A stretch of 64,000 bases of DNA from Flavobacterium rivuli WB 3.3-2 = DSM 21788 (GTDB taxonomy: Bacteria; Bacteroidota; Bacteroidia; Flavobacteriales; Flavobacteriaceae). Positions 25,276 to 34,142 of the stretch are shown piece by piece. The notes beneath the pieces are model-generated. The model worked only from the letters and a program-made list of their open reading frames with translations, was not told the DNA's origin and did not search any database. Numbering within the stretch: the stretch's first letter is position 1; every line of letters begins with the position of its first letter. A program made the translations under genes and the position numbers. Location of the stretch: contig NZ_KB899966.1 in assembly GCF_000378485.1 (NCBI RefSeq), positions 248,001 to 312,000 of the forward strand. Reading direction: 5' to 3'.

Positions 25276-26168
25276 TCTGCCACTATCCAGTTAATTTGTA
25301 AATCGTCCATAACCAGGTATCCGCCATCGGCAACACGAAAAACATCTATGGCACCAACGTTTGGTACTCCTGTATGCTCATATTCGTAATCCCCGTACTT
25401 ACTTGCAGCCAAAGTGCGGTGCGCTTCCTGTACGCCCTCAATGTCGATAAGGTCGCGCTCTAACTTGTTTAGGTTCAACGTGCCATTAAATTCGATGCTT
25501 TGTAAAAATTGGTCAAGGGCATTCTGTACGGGTGTATCGTCGGTTCCGTCCAGTCGTTCGCCCTCAGGGTTTAAAATAAGCGGGCTATAATAGATGTCAA
25601 GGTGCAGCCTTAACTTATCAGCTACAGCCGTTGTAACAACAACCTGCGTACCGGCATCAACAACCTTTTCCAGTATATAATATTTTAAAGCCGCAAATTG
25701 CTCAGCCGGCACAGGCTGCAATGTACCATCGGGGGCAGCGGTTGCTACCTTAAGCCTTAATATGCCGTAACCATTATTACTAATAAGCTTTACCGCTGCT
25801 GCCTGCTTTACAACTTTTGCAGCTTCTATAGCCTCATCAGTCAGGCCGGCAGTGTCAAAAACATCAGTATCATTTATTAATGGCACACCAAGCATAAAGC
25901 CCAATGCCTTGCCCTGATACCAGGCTTTTGTATGTGGCTGCTGCTTTGCCATTTCTGCGGTTATCTCAGCGCGGAAAATGTCCCACAAACTTTCAAGGCT
26001 TAACATAGCGTCGGTAACAACATCAAACAGGTTGTTTTCTAAGCTCAGTAAAGAGAACTGCTGCAAAAATGTAAGACCTGCCTGTAACCCATAAAGCGCG
26101 ACAATGCGAGCGTTAGTTATAAAGGGATTAGTAATACTGTCTTTTATTTCCTGTCTTTGTCGTGCCAT
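25272..26168 (-). CDS. Baseplate J-like protein (Mu gp47 type)
   Basis: This 298-aa protein has the J-like layout: a long helical start, a central beta-domain (GYGILRLKVATAAPDGTLQP, VVVTTAVADKLRLHLDIYYS) and an NLNKLERDLIDIEGVQEAHRT segment typical of gpJ C-terminal regions. It forms the outer baseplate wedge of the contractile tail. The neighbours are a gp25-like and a LysM-like gene upstream and a fibre adaptor downstream. Confidence 0.82.
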   Translation of the reverse strand: MARQRQEIKDSITNPFITNARIVALYGLQAGLTFLQQFSLLSLENNLFDVVTDAMLSLESLWDIFRAEITAEMAKQQPHTKAWYQGKALGFMLGVPLINDTDVFDTAGLTDEAIEAAKVVKQAAAVKLISNNGYGILRLKVATAAPDGTLQPVPAEQFAALKYYILEKVVDAGTQVVVTTAVADKLRLHLDIYYSPLILNPEGERLDGTDDTPVQNALDQFLQSIEFNGTLNLNKLERDLIDIEGVQEAHRTLAASKYGDYEYEHTGVPNVGAIDVFRVADGGYLVMDDLQINWIVAE

Positions 26169-26171
26169 AAT

Positions 26172-26447
26172 TTATAAAAAAGGGAATGTCTCCGGAAAAC
26201 CGTATAAGTTCGTTACCGGTCTTTCGGTATCAATAAATAAAGTTGCAGGGGTATCGTTATTTGTAAACAGTTCTGAAATGGATTTTTTAATTGTGCCTGC
26301 TACTATATAAACCCTGCCAACAACCGGTGTAGCCGTTGGGCTTACATCGTTAGCCGCTGCCATTACAATAAGGTTGGCAACGTCGCCGGTGGCTTTAATT
26401 ACCAAGTCTTTAAAATTCTGTCCCTGGTTAGCGGTTATAGTCTGCAT
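26172..26447 (-). CDS. LysM-like small tail protein (gpX type)
   Basis: The 91-residue protein opens QTITANQGQNFKDLVIKATG and continues NLIVMAAANDVS and PVVGRVYIVAG, close to the LysM pattern of P2 tail protein X. Such proteins lie in the baseplate hub. It overlaps the gp25-like gene by 20 bases. Confidence 0.6.
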   Translation of the reverse strand: MQTITANQGQNFKDLVIKATGDVANLIVMAAANDVSPTATPVVGRVYIVAGTIKKSISELFTNNDTPATLFIDTERPVTNLYGFPETFPFL

Positions 26448-26772
26448 CTATTACAATGGGTTTATTTTCGTACAAATCAAGGCGGCTAACATTTAGCCCG
26501 TCTTTTGCATAGTGCTCTCTTATTTTGTGCCTATATTCCAAATACTCGTTACTCATAAGGCTGTCCTCGAATCCTACACCTATATCGGGCTTGCTGTTTA
26601 CTTCGCCCTGGTGCGTTATAAGTATCAGGGCTTTGTTTTGCTGCAAAGTATTTCCTACCACTATACCCTGAATAATTTTGCCTGAGGCATCGCGCTCAAC
26701 CTCAATTTTTACATCCAGTATTTCGCCATCATCGTTATGATCTATAAGCTGTATGCCTGTATCTTTTCCCAT
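26428..26772 (-). CDS. gp25/gpW-like baseplate wedge protein (Mu gp46 type)
   Basis: The 114-aa protein contains the gp25 pattern TLQQNKALILITHQGEVNSK, then PDIGVGFEDSLMSNEYLEYR and HKIREHYAKDGLNV. T4 gp25 homologues nucleate sheath assembly at the baseplate. It lies between the small 69-aa gene and the LysM-like gene. Confidence 0.82.
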   Translation of the reverse strand: MGKDTGIQLIDHNDDGEILDVKIEVERDASGKIIQGIVVGNTLQQNKALILITHQGEVNSKPDIGVGFEDSLMSNEYLEYRHKIREHYAKDGLNVSRLDLYENKPIVIDADYNR

Positions 26773-26981
26773 TATTCTAAGTTTCCTGCAAACGTTCCGG
26801 TTACGGGGCCATTAGGAGCTGTAAGCCCGTTTACATAAATTATACTGGCTGATTTTACAAAGCGTTCTATAGCTATGCTCAATCTTTCTGCAAACTCATC
26901 ATCGCTAATTTCTGTGCGTGTGCGCATTTCAGTAGCGATGGTTTTAATATCTTCTTTTAGTACTGGTGTATTCAATGCCAT
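26772..26981 (-). CDS. Small phage baseplate-region protein, unknown
   Basis: This 69-aa protein (MALNTPVLKEDIKTIATEMR) has a helical first half and a short glycine-rich tail (VNGLTAPNGPVTGTFAGNLE). It is coupled to the gp25-like gene by a one-base overlap. No family is recognised. Confidence 0.65.
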   Translation of the reverse strand: MALNTPVLKEDIKTIATEMRTRTEISDDEFAERLSIAIERFVKSASIIYVNGLTAPNGPVTGTFAGNLE

Positions 26982-26987
26982 TTAAAT

Positions 26988-27491
26988 CTATTTTAAAAGC
27001 TGTTTAACCTTTACCTGCCATTGTTCTAAGGCTGTTATTGTATCGGGCAATGGCACGCCGCTTGGTCCCATCGGTGTAGTTACTTTTAGCAGCTTTAGCA
27101 AGTCGGCCAGATCGCCAAAAATATCTACCAGGCTTGCATTGTTATTCTTTACCGTAACTTTGCTGTCTGTGCCATCAAGCAATAGTATCAAGCCGCCCTG
27201 CGAGAGCTCCATGCTCTGTGCCTGGTCTGTTTTTATTACGGTAAGGTCGTCAAGGGTTCCATTACCGCTTAGCATCAGTACATCGCTGCCTACCTTTGGG
27301 GTTATGAGTAAATAATCGGCTGTATCGGTAATCACTGCCTTAAGACGAACGTTAGTAACTACAAGCCCGGTTACAAGCTTTACGCTGCACGTTTGCCCGT
27401 CTACACTCTCAACTGTGCCCCTCACTGGGTAATTAGCATCAGCATCCACAATGCTTTTTATAAGGGCTTTAATTTGGGCTGCTTTATCCAT
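26988..27491 (-). CDS. Baseplate spike protein (Mu gp45/P2 gpV type)
   Basis: This 167-aa protein has an OB-like N-terminal part (YPVRGTVESVDGQTCSVKLV, then VVTNVRLKAVI and GSDVLMLSGNGTLDDLTVIK), a short beta stretch and a C-terminal helix. The layout fits the central spike of a contractile tail. It is seven bases or less from the hub gene upstream, whose end it overlaps. Confidence 0.8.
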   Translation of the reverse strand: MDKAAQIKALIKSIVDADANYPVRGTVESVDGQTCSVKLVTGLVVTNVRLKAVITDTADYLLITPKVGSDVLMLSGNGTLDDLTVIKTDQAQSMELSQGGLILLLDGTDSKVTVKNNNASLVDIFGDLADLLKLLKVTTPMGPSGVPLPDTITALEQWQVKVKQLLK

Positions 27492-28467
27492 TTCCTACTT
27501 TAATGCCTATTGTTACGGTACGCTTGCCGCCGCCTGAACCAAATGTTGTTGTTACTGCAACTACATAGTACCTGCCGTTTTTAAATTCATAGTCCAGGTC
27601 TATAAGCTCAACGGTATAAGTTGGGCGTACAACAGGAATTAACCAACTGTCAAATGTGCCATCATAACCATCATAGTTGCTTTTTAAAAGGGCAGCCTGT
27701 GCAATTTTCCGCATATCTGCATCGCTCATAGGCCCCACGTTCAGGGTTATGCGGTCGCCACCGGTAACGCCTGCCACCACTTCTTTGACCTTGCCATCAA
27801 GCGAGGTGCTTTTTATATGCACTTCAACTTTTTTATCGATTGCCCTTTTGTAATTAAGGGACGAACTTTCTATATTATGATGAAACGAAAATTTCGCTTC
27901 GCCACCCTTTTCCACGTATGGCGGGTGTATATGGAGTGTTTTAGTGGCGGCATCAAAATAGATATTGCCTTTAGTTTCTTCCTGCAACTTTCGCAATACA
28001 TCATAGGCGGTTGCCTGATGTATGGTAAACTTTTCGTAGTTTATGTCATAATCGCAGCTTACTTTATAAGATGGGTCTACCTGGTTAACCAGTAGCTGCG
28101 CTATCCTTTTTACACTGGTAGGCTTTAGCTCCACATCTTTAACCGACTTTCTGAATAAGAAAAGGGCATCTTCGCAAAGTATTTTAAGCGTGTTATCGTT
28201 AGTAGTAATGTTCTCAACAAAACCTGTAAACTCAGTTTCAAGGTTTCCATCATAACCAAGCTTTATCACTACGCTACTGCCTCGTTTTATTTTGCTCTCA
28301 ATATCCTTTAAAATAACCTCGTTAAAAACTGCCTCAGGCAATACTATAGTTGCCGTATCGGCAAGGTTGTCAACACTGCATATAATAGAGCATTCAGCCA
28401 TTGTCAGTAAATCATGATCTTGGCCATCCGTGGTAAACGTAATAGCCCAATCCATATCATAAAACAT
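27484..28467 (-). CDS. Tail hub protein, gpD/VgrG-like
   Basis: The 327-residue protein starts MFYDMDWAITFTTDGQDHDL. It carries typical hub segments: RGSSVVIKLGYDGNLETEFT, GFVENITTNDNTLKILCEDA, VLRKLQEETKGNIYFDAATK and TLHIHPPYVEKGG. Hub proteins of this family (P2 gpD, Mu gp44) join tube and spike. Gene order (peg/circularisation-like, hub, spike, gp25, J) is that of Mu. Confidence 0.85.
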   Translation of the reverse strand: MFYDMDWAITFTTDGQDHDLLTMAECSIICSVDNLADTATIVLPEAVFNEVILKDIESKIKRGSSVVIKLGYDGNLETEFTGFVENITTNDNTLKILCEDALFLFRKSVKDVELKPTSVKRIAQLLVNQVDPSYKVSCDYDINYEKFTIHQATAYDVLRKLQEETKGNIYFDAATKTLHIHPPYVEKGGEAKFSFHHNIESSSLNYKRAIDKKVEVHIKSTSLDGKVKEVVAGVTGGDRITLNVGPMSDADMRKIAQAALLKSNYDGYDGTFDSWLIPVVRPTYTVELIDLDYEFKNGRYYVVAVTTTFGSGGGKRTVTIGIKVGNG

Positions 28468-28469
28468 GA

Positions 28470-29141
28470 TCAGGTAAGTATTAGATTAAAACTTTTATCA
28501 CTGTATGCTTTAATTGTATAAGCCTGCACATTTTCGCCTTTAGTAAAAGGCCATGAGAAATCTTCAACGGCAATTCGGTTTATCCCTGTAAGCTGTAAGG
28601 GTTCACACCAAACATATAAAGCTTTGGCAGCTGTCAAATATTCCTTAAGCTTTATAAAATCATTTATAGGGTAACAATCTGCAAGACTACCGGTAAGCAG
28701 GGAACCAATTAAAACGCCAGTGATTTCGATAGTATAATCATCCCTGCTAAACCGTTCTTTAACTGTACCCTCAATTTCAGCCACACCAGGTACATCTTTC
28801 CACTTAGCCACATTGCGCCTCACTAATATATTTTTACCTCCAATATTGATCATAGTTTCATAAGGCAGTAAGAACTTTTCGCCGTTCTCTGTGAGGCTAA
28901 AAGACAATGGGAAAAATTGTTTATCTTCCGGTATAGGCGCGGGTGCCTGGTTAGTAGCAAACGGTTCTATTGCCTGCCCTTTCTGTACATTATTAGCCTG
29001 AGGCTGCACCGGAAACAATGGCAGACCCGGTAAAACATGCTTTTGCAGTTCGTTTTGTATCACTTCAAAGCGGGGTAAGCTTTTAACTATACCGCTACCT
29101 AAAAGCGATGCATATAAAATTTGTTGGTTGTTTAGTGCCAT
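28470..29141 (-). CDS. DUF6046-like tail protein (Mu gpN position)
   Basis: The 223-aa protein includes FSLTENGEKFLLPYETMINI and EGTVKERFSRDDYTIEITGV, the pattern I associate with DUF6046 proteins of Bacteroidota phages. It lies between tape measure and hub, where Mu gpN (DNA circularisation or tail-tip protein) is found. The family name is from memory; the tail role is supported by position. Confidence 0.65.
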   Translation of the reverse strand: MALNNQQILYASLLGSGIVKSLPRFEVIQNELQKHVLPGLPLFPVQPQANNVQKGQAIEPFATNQAPAPIPEDKQFFPLSFSLTENGEKFLLPYETMINIGGKNILVRRNVAKWKDVPGVAEIEGTVKERFSRDDYTIEITGVLIGSLLTGSLADCYPINDFIKLKEYLTAAKALYVWCEPLQLTGINRIAVEDFSWPFTKGENVQAYTIKAYSDKSFNLILT

Positions 29142-29143
29142 AA

Positions 29144-31078
29144 TTAACTGCCTGCTGTATCTGCCATTGCCAACGTTCTTAATAATTGGTCGGTGGCTTG
29201 TGTGCCTATATTTTCAATTTCTTCTTTGCTGCCATTTACGGTATTGGCTTTTATACCAATCATTTCTTGCAGATTTATCGTTATGTAGTTGGTCTTACTG
29301 CCACCGGTGGCAATAGCTGTGTTAGATTTTTCTAAGTTGCTGTCGCTTTCGCCCAGTCCTGTAGTAACTTTTCCTGCACCGGGTGTGCCTTTTGGGTCAG
29401 AAATACCACCCATACCCATTGCGCCCAACATGTCATTTTTAAAATCGCCTAAACTCTTATCGTTAAACTTAAGGCTGCCACCTGCTTTTTTAAAATGGTC
29501 TATACCTGCTTTGCCCTGGTCTATGATCGCTTTGCCCTCTGATTTTACAGCCTCTAAACGGTTATCTGAGGCTTGCTTTATCTTGGCAAGCTCAACGGTT
29601 GCGCCGTCCTTATCCCAAAGGCTTTTAAGCTTGAACCATGCTATTTTTATGAGGTCAATGCCGGATAAGATAACATGCTGCCATGCTAACCAACCGAATT
29701 TTAAATAACTCATTGCTGCACCAAATATGGATTTAATACCCTCTATCGTATGGTGCCATGCTTCGCCCCAACCGTCTACTTTATACACTAGAAAACCTAT
29801 AAGGGCTATAAGCGCAATTACACCGGCAATAATCCATGTCATAGGGTTAGCAAGCATAGCGGCATTTAAAGACCACCAAGATGCCGTTTGCAACATGTTA
29901 GCCACCGTAACTATACCTGTCCATGCTGCCTGAGCCATTGAAATAGCTTTCATAATTATTAATGATGCGGTCAATGCTCCAAGTGCTATAACTATCCCGG
30001 TAATTACGGGGCCACCCTCACTGAATTTTTGAATAAGCCACCCAATACCGTTGCTAACAGCGTCAAGGGCTGCACCTCCTAAATCTATAAGAACATTCAC
30101 TATTGGCGAAATGTACTCGTATATTTTTAGTAGTTTTTCAGTAAACTTATCCAGGAGCTGTGCCGCTTTACCGCCTGTAGTTTGCCCCATAAGGACAGCC
30201 ATGTTATTAAACTGGCCGCCTGCACTGGTGGCACTCATAAAGGCATCGGTAACCATTTGAGACGAAATTTTGCCTTTGCTCATTTCGTCCTTAAGGTAAG
30301 CCATGCTTTTACCTGTCTTTTTACTAATGATGCCAAGTGGATTAAATCCTGCATTGATCATCTGTAGCAAGTCCTGCCCGTTAAGTTTACCCGCGCTGCT
30401 CATTTGAGAGAAAGCCAATGTTAGCGAGTTCATTTTATTGGCATCGCCCATAGCTATATCGCCAATGGCGCGCATGTTAGGCATTATTTTATCCTGAGCT
30501 ATACCAAAGCCAAGCATCATTTTAGCCGCCTCTCCAAGCCCCATTTTATCGTATGGGGTTTCCATACCATACTTTGTAATATCAGCAACCATTTTTTTAG
30601 CGGCATCCTCGCTGCCAAGCAACACTTCAAAGCTGGTGTTTTGCATGTCGCTTTGTATGCCTTTTTTAATGGCTGCACCGCCAATGGCACCGGCAATAAC
30701 AAGCGGGTTGGTTAGCAGGCCTGCAAATGGCACCTGGTTAAAGGCATCCTTAAACCACCTGCCCACCATGTTACCGCCCGTATGGCTTTCAAGGCGGGTA
30801 ATCTGCCTTTCAAGTCCCTGTATTTCGCGGTTATAGCGTTGTATGGTGCTTATATTGCGTTCAGGTATCCATTCCCTTTCAGACCGTAAAAGGTCAAGTT
30901 TTTGCTTTAAGGCTCCCACTGCGTTACCACTATCCCTAAGAGCCTGGCTTACTTCGCGGCTCCTGCGCTCTAAAGCAACAAAACGGTTCAGGGCTGCATC
31001 ACTATTAATGCCTACCTGCCTGAGCCTGCTGCTCATCCTGTCTTGCAGGCTTAAGGTATATTCAAGTATGTTAGCCAT
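29144..31078 (-). CDS. Tail tape measure protein
   Basis: The 644-aa protein starts with coiled coil (residues 1-100) and has the tape-measure signature region FEVLLGSEDAAKKMVADITK, YGMETPYDKMGLGEAAKMML and INAGFNPLGIISKKTGKSMA. Hydrophobic membrane-like segments follow at about 350-450 (GIVIALGALTASLIIMKAIS, IIAGVIALIALIGFLVYKV). It sets tail length, and the size predicts a tail of roughly 95 nm at 0.15 nm per residue. Its start overlaps the end of the frameshifted tail chaperone. Confidence 0.92.
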   Translation of the reverse strand: MANILEYTLSLQDRMSSRLRQVGINSDAALNRFVALERRSREVSQALRDSGNAVGALKQKLDLLRSEREWIPERNISTIQRYNREIQGLERQITRLESHTGGNMVGRWFKDAFNQVPFAGLLTNPLVIAGAIGGAAIKKGIQSDMQNTSFEVLLGSEDAAKKMVADITKYGMETPYDKMGLGEAAKMMLGFGIAQDKIMPNMRAIGDIAMGDANKMNSLTLAFSQMSSAGKLNGQDLLQMINAGFNPLGIISKKTGKSMAYLKDEMSKGKISSQMVTDAFMSATSAGGQFNNMAVLMGQTTGGKAAQLLDKFTEKLLKIYEYISPIVNVLIDLGGAALDAVSNGIGWLIQKFSEGGPVITGIVIALGALTASLIIMKAISMAQAAWTGIVTVANMLQTASWWSLNAAMLANPMTWIIAGVIALIALIGFLVYKVDGWGEAWHHTIEGIKSIFGAAMSYLKFGWLAWQHVILSGIDLIKIAWFKLKSLWDKDGATVELAKIKQASDNRLEAVKSEGKAIIDQGKAGIDHFKKAGGSLKFNDKSLGDFKNDMLGAMGMGGISDPKGTPGAGKVTTGLGESDSNLEKSNTAIATGGSKTNYITINLQEMIGIKANTVNGSKEEIENIGTQATDQLLRTLAMADTAGS

Positions 31079-31648
31079 TCTGTTTTTTTGCTTCCTGCGC
31101 CCTTATCCAATCCAGTTCACGCACACGGCGCGCCCATTCGTCTAAGGTTAAGTTATAGGGGTTAATTTTAAGGTGGTAGGTAAGGCCTATGTTTATCTGC
31201 CTGAGCCACGTAGTCCACTCAAACATTCGCTTACACCATTCGGCATTTGTAACGGTCTGCGTTTTTGGTGTTTTTTGCGGTGCCTCGCCTGTAGGAATGT
31301 TCCAGGTTAATGAAGCAGCCGCTAAAGCTTTTCCAAAGTGGCTGTAATGGTTTCGACGGTTTCCATCATCATTCCGGCAGCAGCCATGAGTTTGGCCTCA
31401 TCGTCTTTTACATCGTCACCACCTAAAAAGCAGGTGTTAAACAAAAAGATATTGTAAGTAATAAATTTGCCTGCCTGCAAGTTGGGCTGTGCCGCCTCAA
31501 TCTCTTTAATTTTGGGAGATCGTACAAAGCATACTTCGCCCGTTTCTAATGGTATTTTATATACTCTGCCATGCTGTGCTTTCCATGCCGCGATAACTTC
31601 GGGCGTTACCTGGTCTACTGTTGGTGGTGTAGGTTTTGTTGCCTGCAT
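31071..31648 (-). CDS. Tail assembly chaperone, long form made by -1 frameshift (G-T type)
   Basis: Just before the stop of the 108-aa gene, the mRNA reads TTG-GAA-AAG-CTT-TAG. A -1 slip on G-GAA-AAG (31328-31334) continues as KALAAASLTWNIPTGEA and on to ELDWIRAQEAKKQNG, ending TAA at 31071-31073 and overlapping the tape measure ATG. The fused product is about 192 aa. This is the conserved G/GT arrangement of long-tailed phages, next to the tape measure gene. The downstream part has no good start of its own. Confidence 0.82.
31322..31648 (-). CDS. Tail assembly chaperone, short form (Mu gp41/lambda G type)
   Basis: The 108-aa protein (MQATKPTPPTVDQVTPEVIA) includes GEVCFVRSPKIKEIEAAQPN and a helical C-terminus ending ITATLEKL. 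Similar small proteins precede tape measure genes and coat the tape measure during tail assembly. The stop at 31322-31324 is bypassed by a -1 shift in a fraction of translation. Confidence 0.8.
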   Translation of the reverse strand: MQATKPTPPTVDQVTPEVIAAWKAQHGRVYKIPLETGEVCFVRSPKIKEIEAAQPNLQAGKFITYNIFLFNTCFLGGDDVKDDEAKLMAAAGMMMETVETITATLEKL

Positions 31649-31650
31649 TG

Positions 31651-32067
31651 TTAAACGTTTTTAAGTATGTCAATAGCAATCCATGACAATTCCATTTCCT
31701 GAAATTTATCGCCCTGCTTCATTTCTTCATTTTCCTCAGTAAACTGTAAGCTTACAATGCGGTTAGTCCTGTTGGCATTACCTGTAGATGGATTACCATA
31801 ACCCACAAGCGCATCCATCACAAGCCCTAAAATGGAGCCGTTACCGGCATCACAAAGCACATCGTAATCTTTTTTTAGCATGGTAAAAGAACCCTCATAG
31901 CTAAAGTTGCCTGTGCCTATGTATAGAGGCTTTCGCCCTTTACCGTATACAGGTTCTTTCTCAGCCTTAGCAGCGTGTTTTACACCACGTACACTAAGAA
32001 CATCGTGCCCACCGGCAATAAGCGTTATATCGCCCCATTCATAATCTCTGCTATCAAATCCAGCCAT
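31651..32067 (-). CDS. Tail tube protein (Mu gpM type)
   Basis: The 138-residue protein (MAGFDSRDYEWGDITLIAGG) is compact and beta-rich (VKHAAKAEKEPVYGKGRKPL, GTGNFSYEGSFTMLKKDYD). It lies directly after the sheath gene, the standard place of the tube in contractile-tailed phages. It resembles DUF2597/gpM-like tube proteins by size and position. Confidence 0.78.
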   Translation of the reverse strand: MAGFDSRDYEWGDITLIAGGHDVLSVRGVKHAAKAEKEPVYGKGRKPLYIGTGNFSYEGSFTMLKKDYDVLCDAGNGSILGLVMDALVGYGNPSTGNANRTNRIVSLQFTEENEEMKQGDKFQEMELSWIAIDILKNV

Positions 32068-32070
32068 TTA

Positions 32071-33294
32071 TTAATTTGTTATTGGGACAAAGCCCAGTGG
32101 TACGTCTATATATCTAAAATACCCTCGTGGCTTAATCTGTAGTTTAGACAGCTTAAGGCGTGAACTTGATGTAACATTATTGGTAAGGTCTACCACACAA
32201 ATTACACCCAGGTCTTTAGGGTCGTTTGCATCTATCGAAAGTTCGCCGGTCATGTTATTGCCAATGGCACTAATAACTGCGGTTTCTATAGTTTTTGCCA
32301 CCATTACATCAATGGTGCCGTTGGGGTTTACGGTGCTGTCGTCAAGTAAAAACTCAATCAGGGCATCATAAGCAAGCCTGTACGCTTTATCAATTGTCCT
32401 GCGATGGGTGCCGTAATGATAATCGTCATCTATAGGAGTGGTCAAAGGATCGTCTGTAAAAAAGTAACCGCTACGGCCTGTATGGTTTCTAAAGCTCACG
32501 TAGCCTTTATCGTGCAGCGCGGCTATATCATACAATTCTGCCGGTGTATCAAGGATATAGGCAGTAAGTGTATTTGCAGCACCATCGCGCACCCTTGCAG
32601 GGTTTGCGTTAACAGGGCTCTTAGCCTTCCTGCCTGCTAACAGGCCTGTTGCTGCGCCTTTACTTGCAGGTACGCCTGTGCGCTTTTGAGTATCGCCAAG
32701 CATAATCTGGCATCGGTCATAATCAAGCGTTAAAAGGTCTTTAACTGCTGTTTTAATACCGTCAAAAGCGTAGCCCTCAAACAAGGTGTAAAAAGGGGCA
32801 TACCTGTTTTTAGTGTAGTTTTCGGCAAGTGTTTGCGCTAAAGGTAGTGCCGCCCATACATCGGCATCTATGCCCGTTGTAATTACAGGCGCGTAGGTTC
32901 CTGTTGGCGAAAATGCTGTAAACAACATGGTAAGCTTGCCGTTAGCAGCATCAAGAAGTTTCTCTGCAGGTGTTTTACCTGTACCAACATCTACAGTAAA
33001 CCAGTCGCTTACTTTCGTGGTTTTTGCCAGTCCCATAAGCCAAAGCTCCGTACCGTCTCCCGCCTCAGCATAAAACTCTTTTAGGGTTTTATACAGCACG
33101 TAATTATCTACACTGGGTGTAATGCCCAATGCCGCTACCTGACTCATGCCGCGCACCATATAAGGGGTGTTTAGCAAAAAGGTGGTAGACACAGCCGCCG
33201 CGCTTGCCAGTAACCCAAACACCCCATCGGGTGTATCAAGGTACTGGCCTAACTGGCCGTTCTGAAAGTTTATACTAATGTTTGGTAAAGACAT
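32071..33294 (-). CDS. Contractile tail sheath protein (DUF2586/Mu gpL-like)
   Basis: The 407-aa protein (MSLPNISINFQNGQLGQYLD) has an N-terminal PDGVFGLLASAAAVSTTFLL segment and an RNHTGRSGYFFTDDPLTTPI segment. It also has the C-terminal LKLSKLQIKPRGYFRYIDVP typical of sheath proteins of the DUF2586 kind. It would contract to drive the tube through the envelope. Tube and chaperone genes follow. Confidence 0.85.
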   Translation of the reverse strand: MSLPNISINFQNGQLGQYLDTPDGVFGLLASAAAVSTTFLLNTPYMVRGMSQVAALGITPSVDNYVLYKTLKEFYAEAGDGTELWLMGLAKTTKVSDWFTVDVGTGKTPAEKLLDAANGKLTMLFTAFSPTGTYAPVITTGIDADVWAALPLAQTLAENYTKNRYAPFYTLFEGYAFDGIKTAVKDLLTLDYDRCQIMLGDTQKRTGVPASKGAATGLLAGRKAKSPVNANPARVRDGAANTLTAYILDTPAELYDIAALHDKGYVSFRNHTGRSGYFFTDDPLTTPIDDDYHYGTHRRTIDKAYRLAYDALIEFLLDDSTVNPNGTIDVMVAKTIETAVISAIGNNMTGELSIDANDPKDLGVICVVDLTNNVTSSSRLKLSKLQIKPRGYFRYIDVPLGFVPITN

Positions 33295-33632
33295 TACTCA
33301 GCAGGTTTAGTAAGTTCAGCAGTCTTTTTGTCAAGGGCTGCAATTACACCTTTGCGGGTATCGGCTTTAAAGGCCTCTAAATCTTCAAGTGTTGTTGCTG
33401 CTTCAATTTGTGCAACAACTTCCTCAAACTTTTGCTTTGCAGGTGCAGCTTCTTTTTGCTCAGCCCTTTCTACAGGTTTAACCATAGTATCTTTAAGCCC
33501 TTTTGCATGGTTCTTGGCATCTTGTAATTTGTAAAATGCTTCGCCATCGCTGGTCTCAAAATAAAGGTCAAGGCTTGGGTTTTCTTTAAAAATGTCGGCG
33601 GCAACAACTGCCAGTATTAAAATATTTTTCAA
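33294..33632 (-). CDS. Small conserved phage protein between lysis and sheath genes
   Basis: The 112-aa protein has a start that looks like a short hydrophobic segment (MKNILILAVVAADIFKENPS), then YFETSDGEAFYKLQDAKNHA and a charged helical tail. The N-terminal half resembles short Mu gp35/gp38-like proteins encoded between capsid and sheath. The function is unknown. Confidence 0.6.
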   Translation of the reverse strand: MKNILILAVVAADIFKENPSLDLYFETSDGEAFYKLQDAKNHAKGLKDTMVKPVERAEQKEAAPAKQKFEEVVAQIEAATTLEDLEAFKADTRKGVIAALDKKTAELTKPAE

Positions 33633-33638
33633 AATCTC

Positions 33639-34139
33639 TTATTTTTTAAGTTTGTACTCAATTATCCAACCACCAAAAACCAATAGCATTATTAATAGTA
33701 TGAAGCCCATACCTATTAGTGTTTTTTGCCACCATTTTAAAGGCTTATCAACCAATACAGGGATTTGCTTTTCGGTGTTAGTGGTAACCTGTTTGCTTTT
33801 CCAAAAGGCATACAGCTTTAGGCTGTCAGAACGGCAATCGCATCCAATGGTATCATTTTTAAGCGTTAGCGTTGGTGCTCTTAATTTCCTGCCTGGTGTC
33901 GCGTTTATGATCTGTTTAAGTACGGGCTTACCATTTTGGCACTCAATGAGCGCCTTTACCGCGCTGCTGTCCGGTACATCTATAAAAGTGGTGTCGTGCA
34001 GCGTTTCTTTTACCGTAATGACCGTGCTTTCTTTTTCGGGAGGTAAAGCGGTTCTACACCCCGAAAGCAGTAAAGGCGCGGCCATTATGAATAACATGGC
34101 TAAGAAAAAGCCCCAACATTTTAGTTCTAATTTTTTCAT
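33639..34139 (-). CDS. Putative unimolecular spanin (u-spanin)
   Basis: The 166-aa protein has a lipoprotein signal (MAAPLLLSGC, Cys28). It ends in a single transmembrane helix (TLIGMGFILLIMLLVFGGWI, about residues 138-160) with a basic tail, and an ectodomain of about 105 residues lies between. An outer-membrane lipid anchor plus an inner-membrane C-terminal helix is the defining u-spanin architecture (as in phage T1 gp11). It lies four bases after the CHAP endolysin gene, as expected for the last lysis step. Confidence 0.75.
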   Translation of the reverse strand: MKKLELKCWGFFLAMLFIMAAPLLLSGCRTALPPEKESTVITVKETLHDTTFIDVPDSSAVKALIECQNGKPVLKQIINATPGRKLRAPTLTLKNDTIGCDCRSDSLKLYAFWKSKQVTTNTEKQIPVLVDKPLKWWQKTLIGMGFILLIMLLVFGGWIIEYKLKK

Positions 34140-34142
34140 AGA

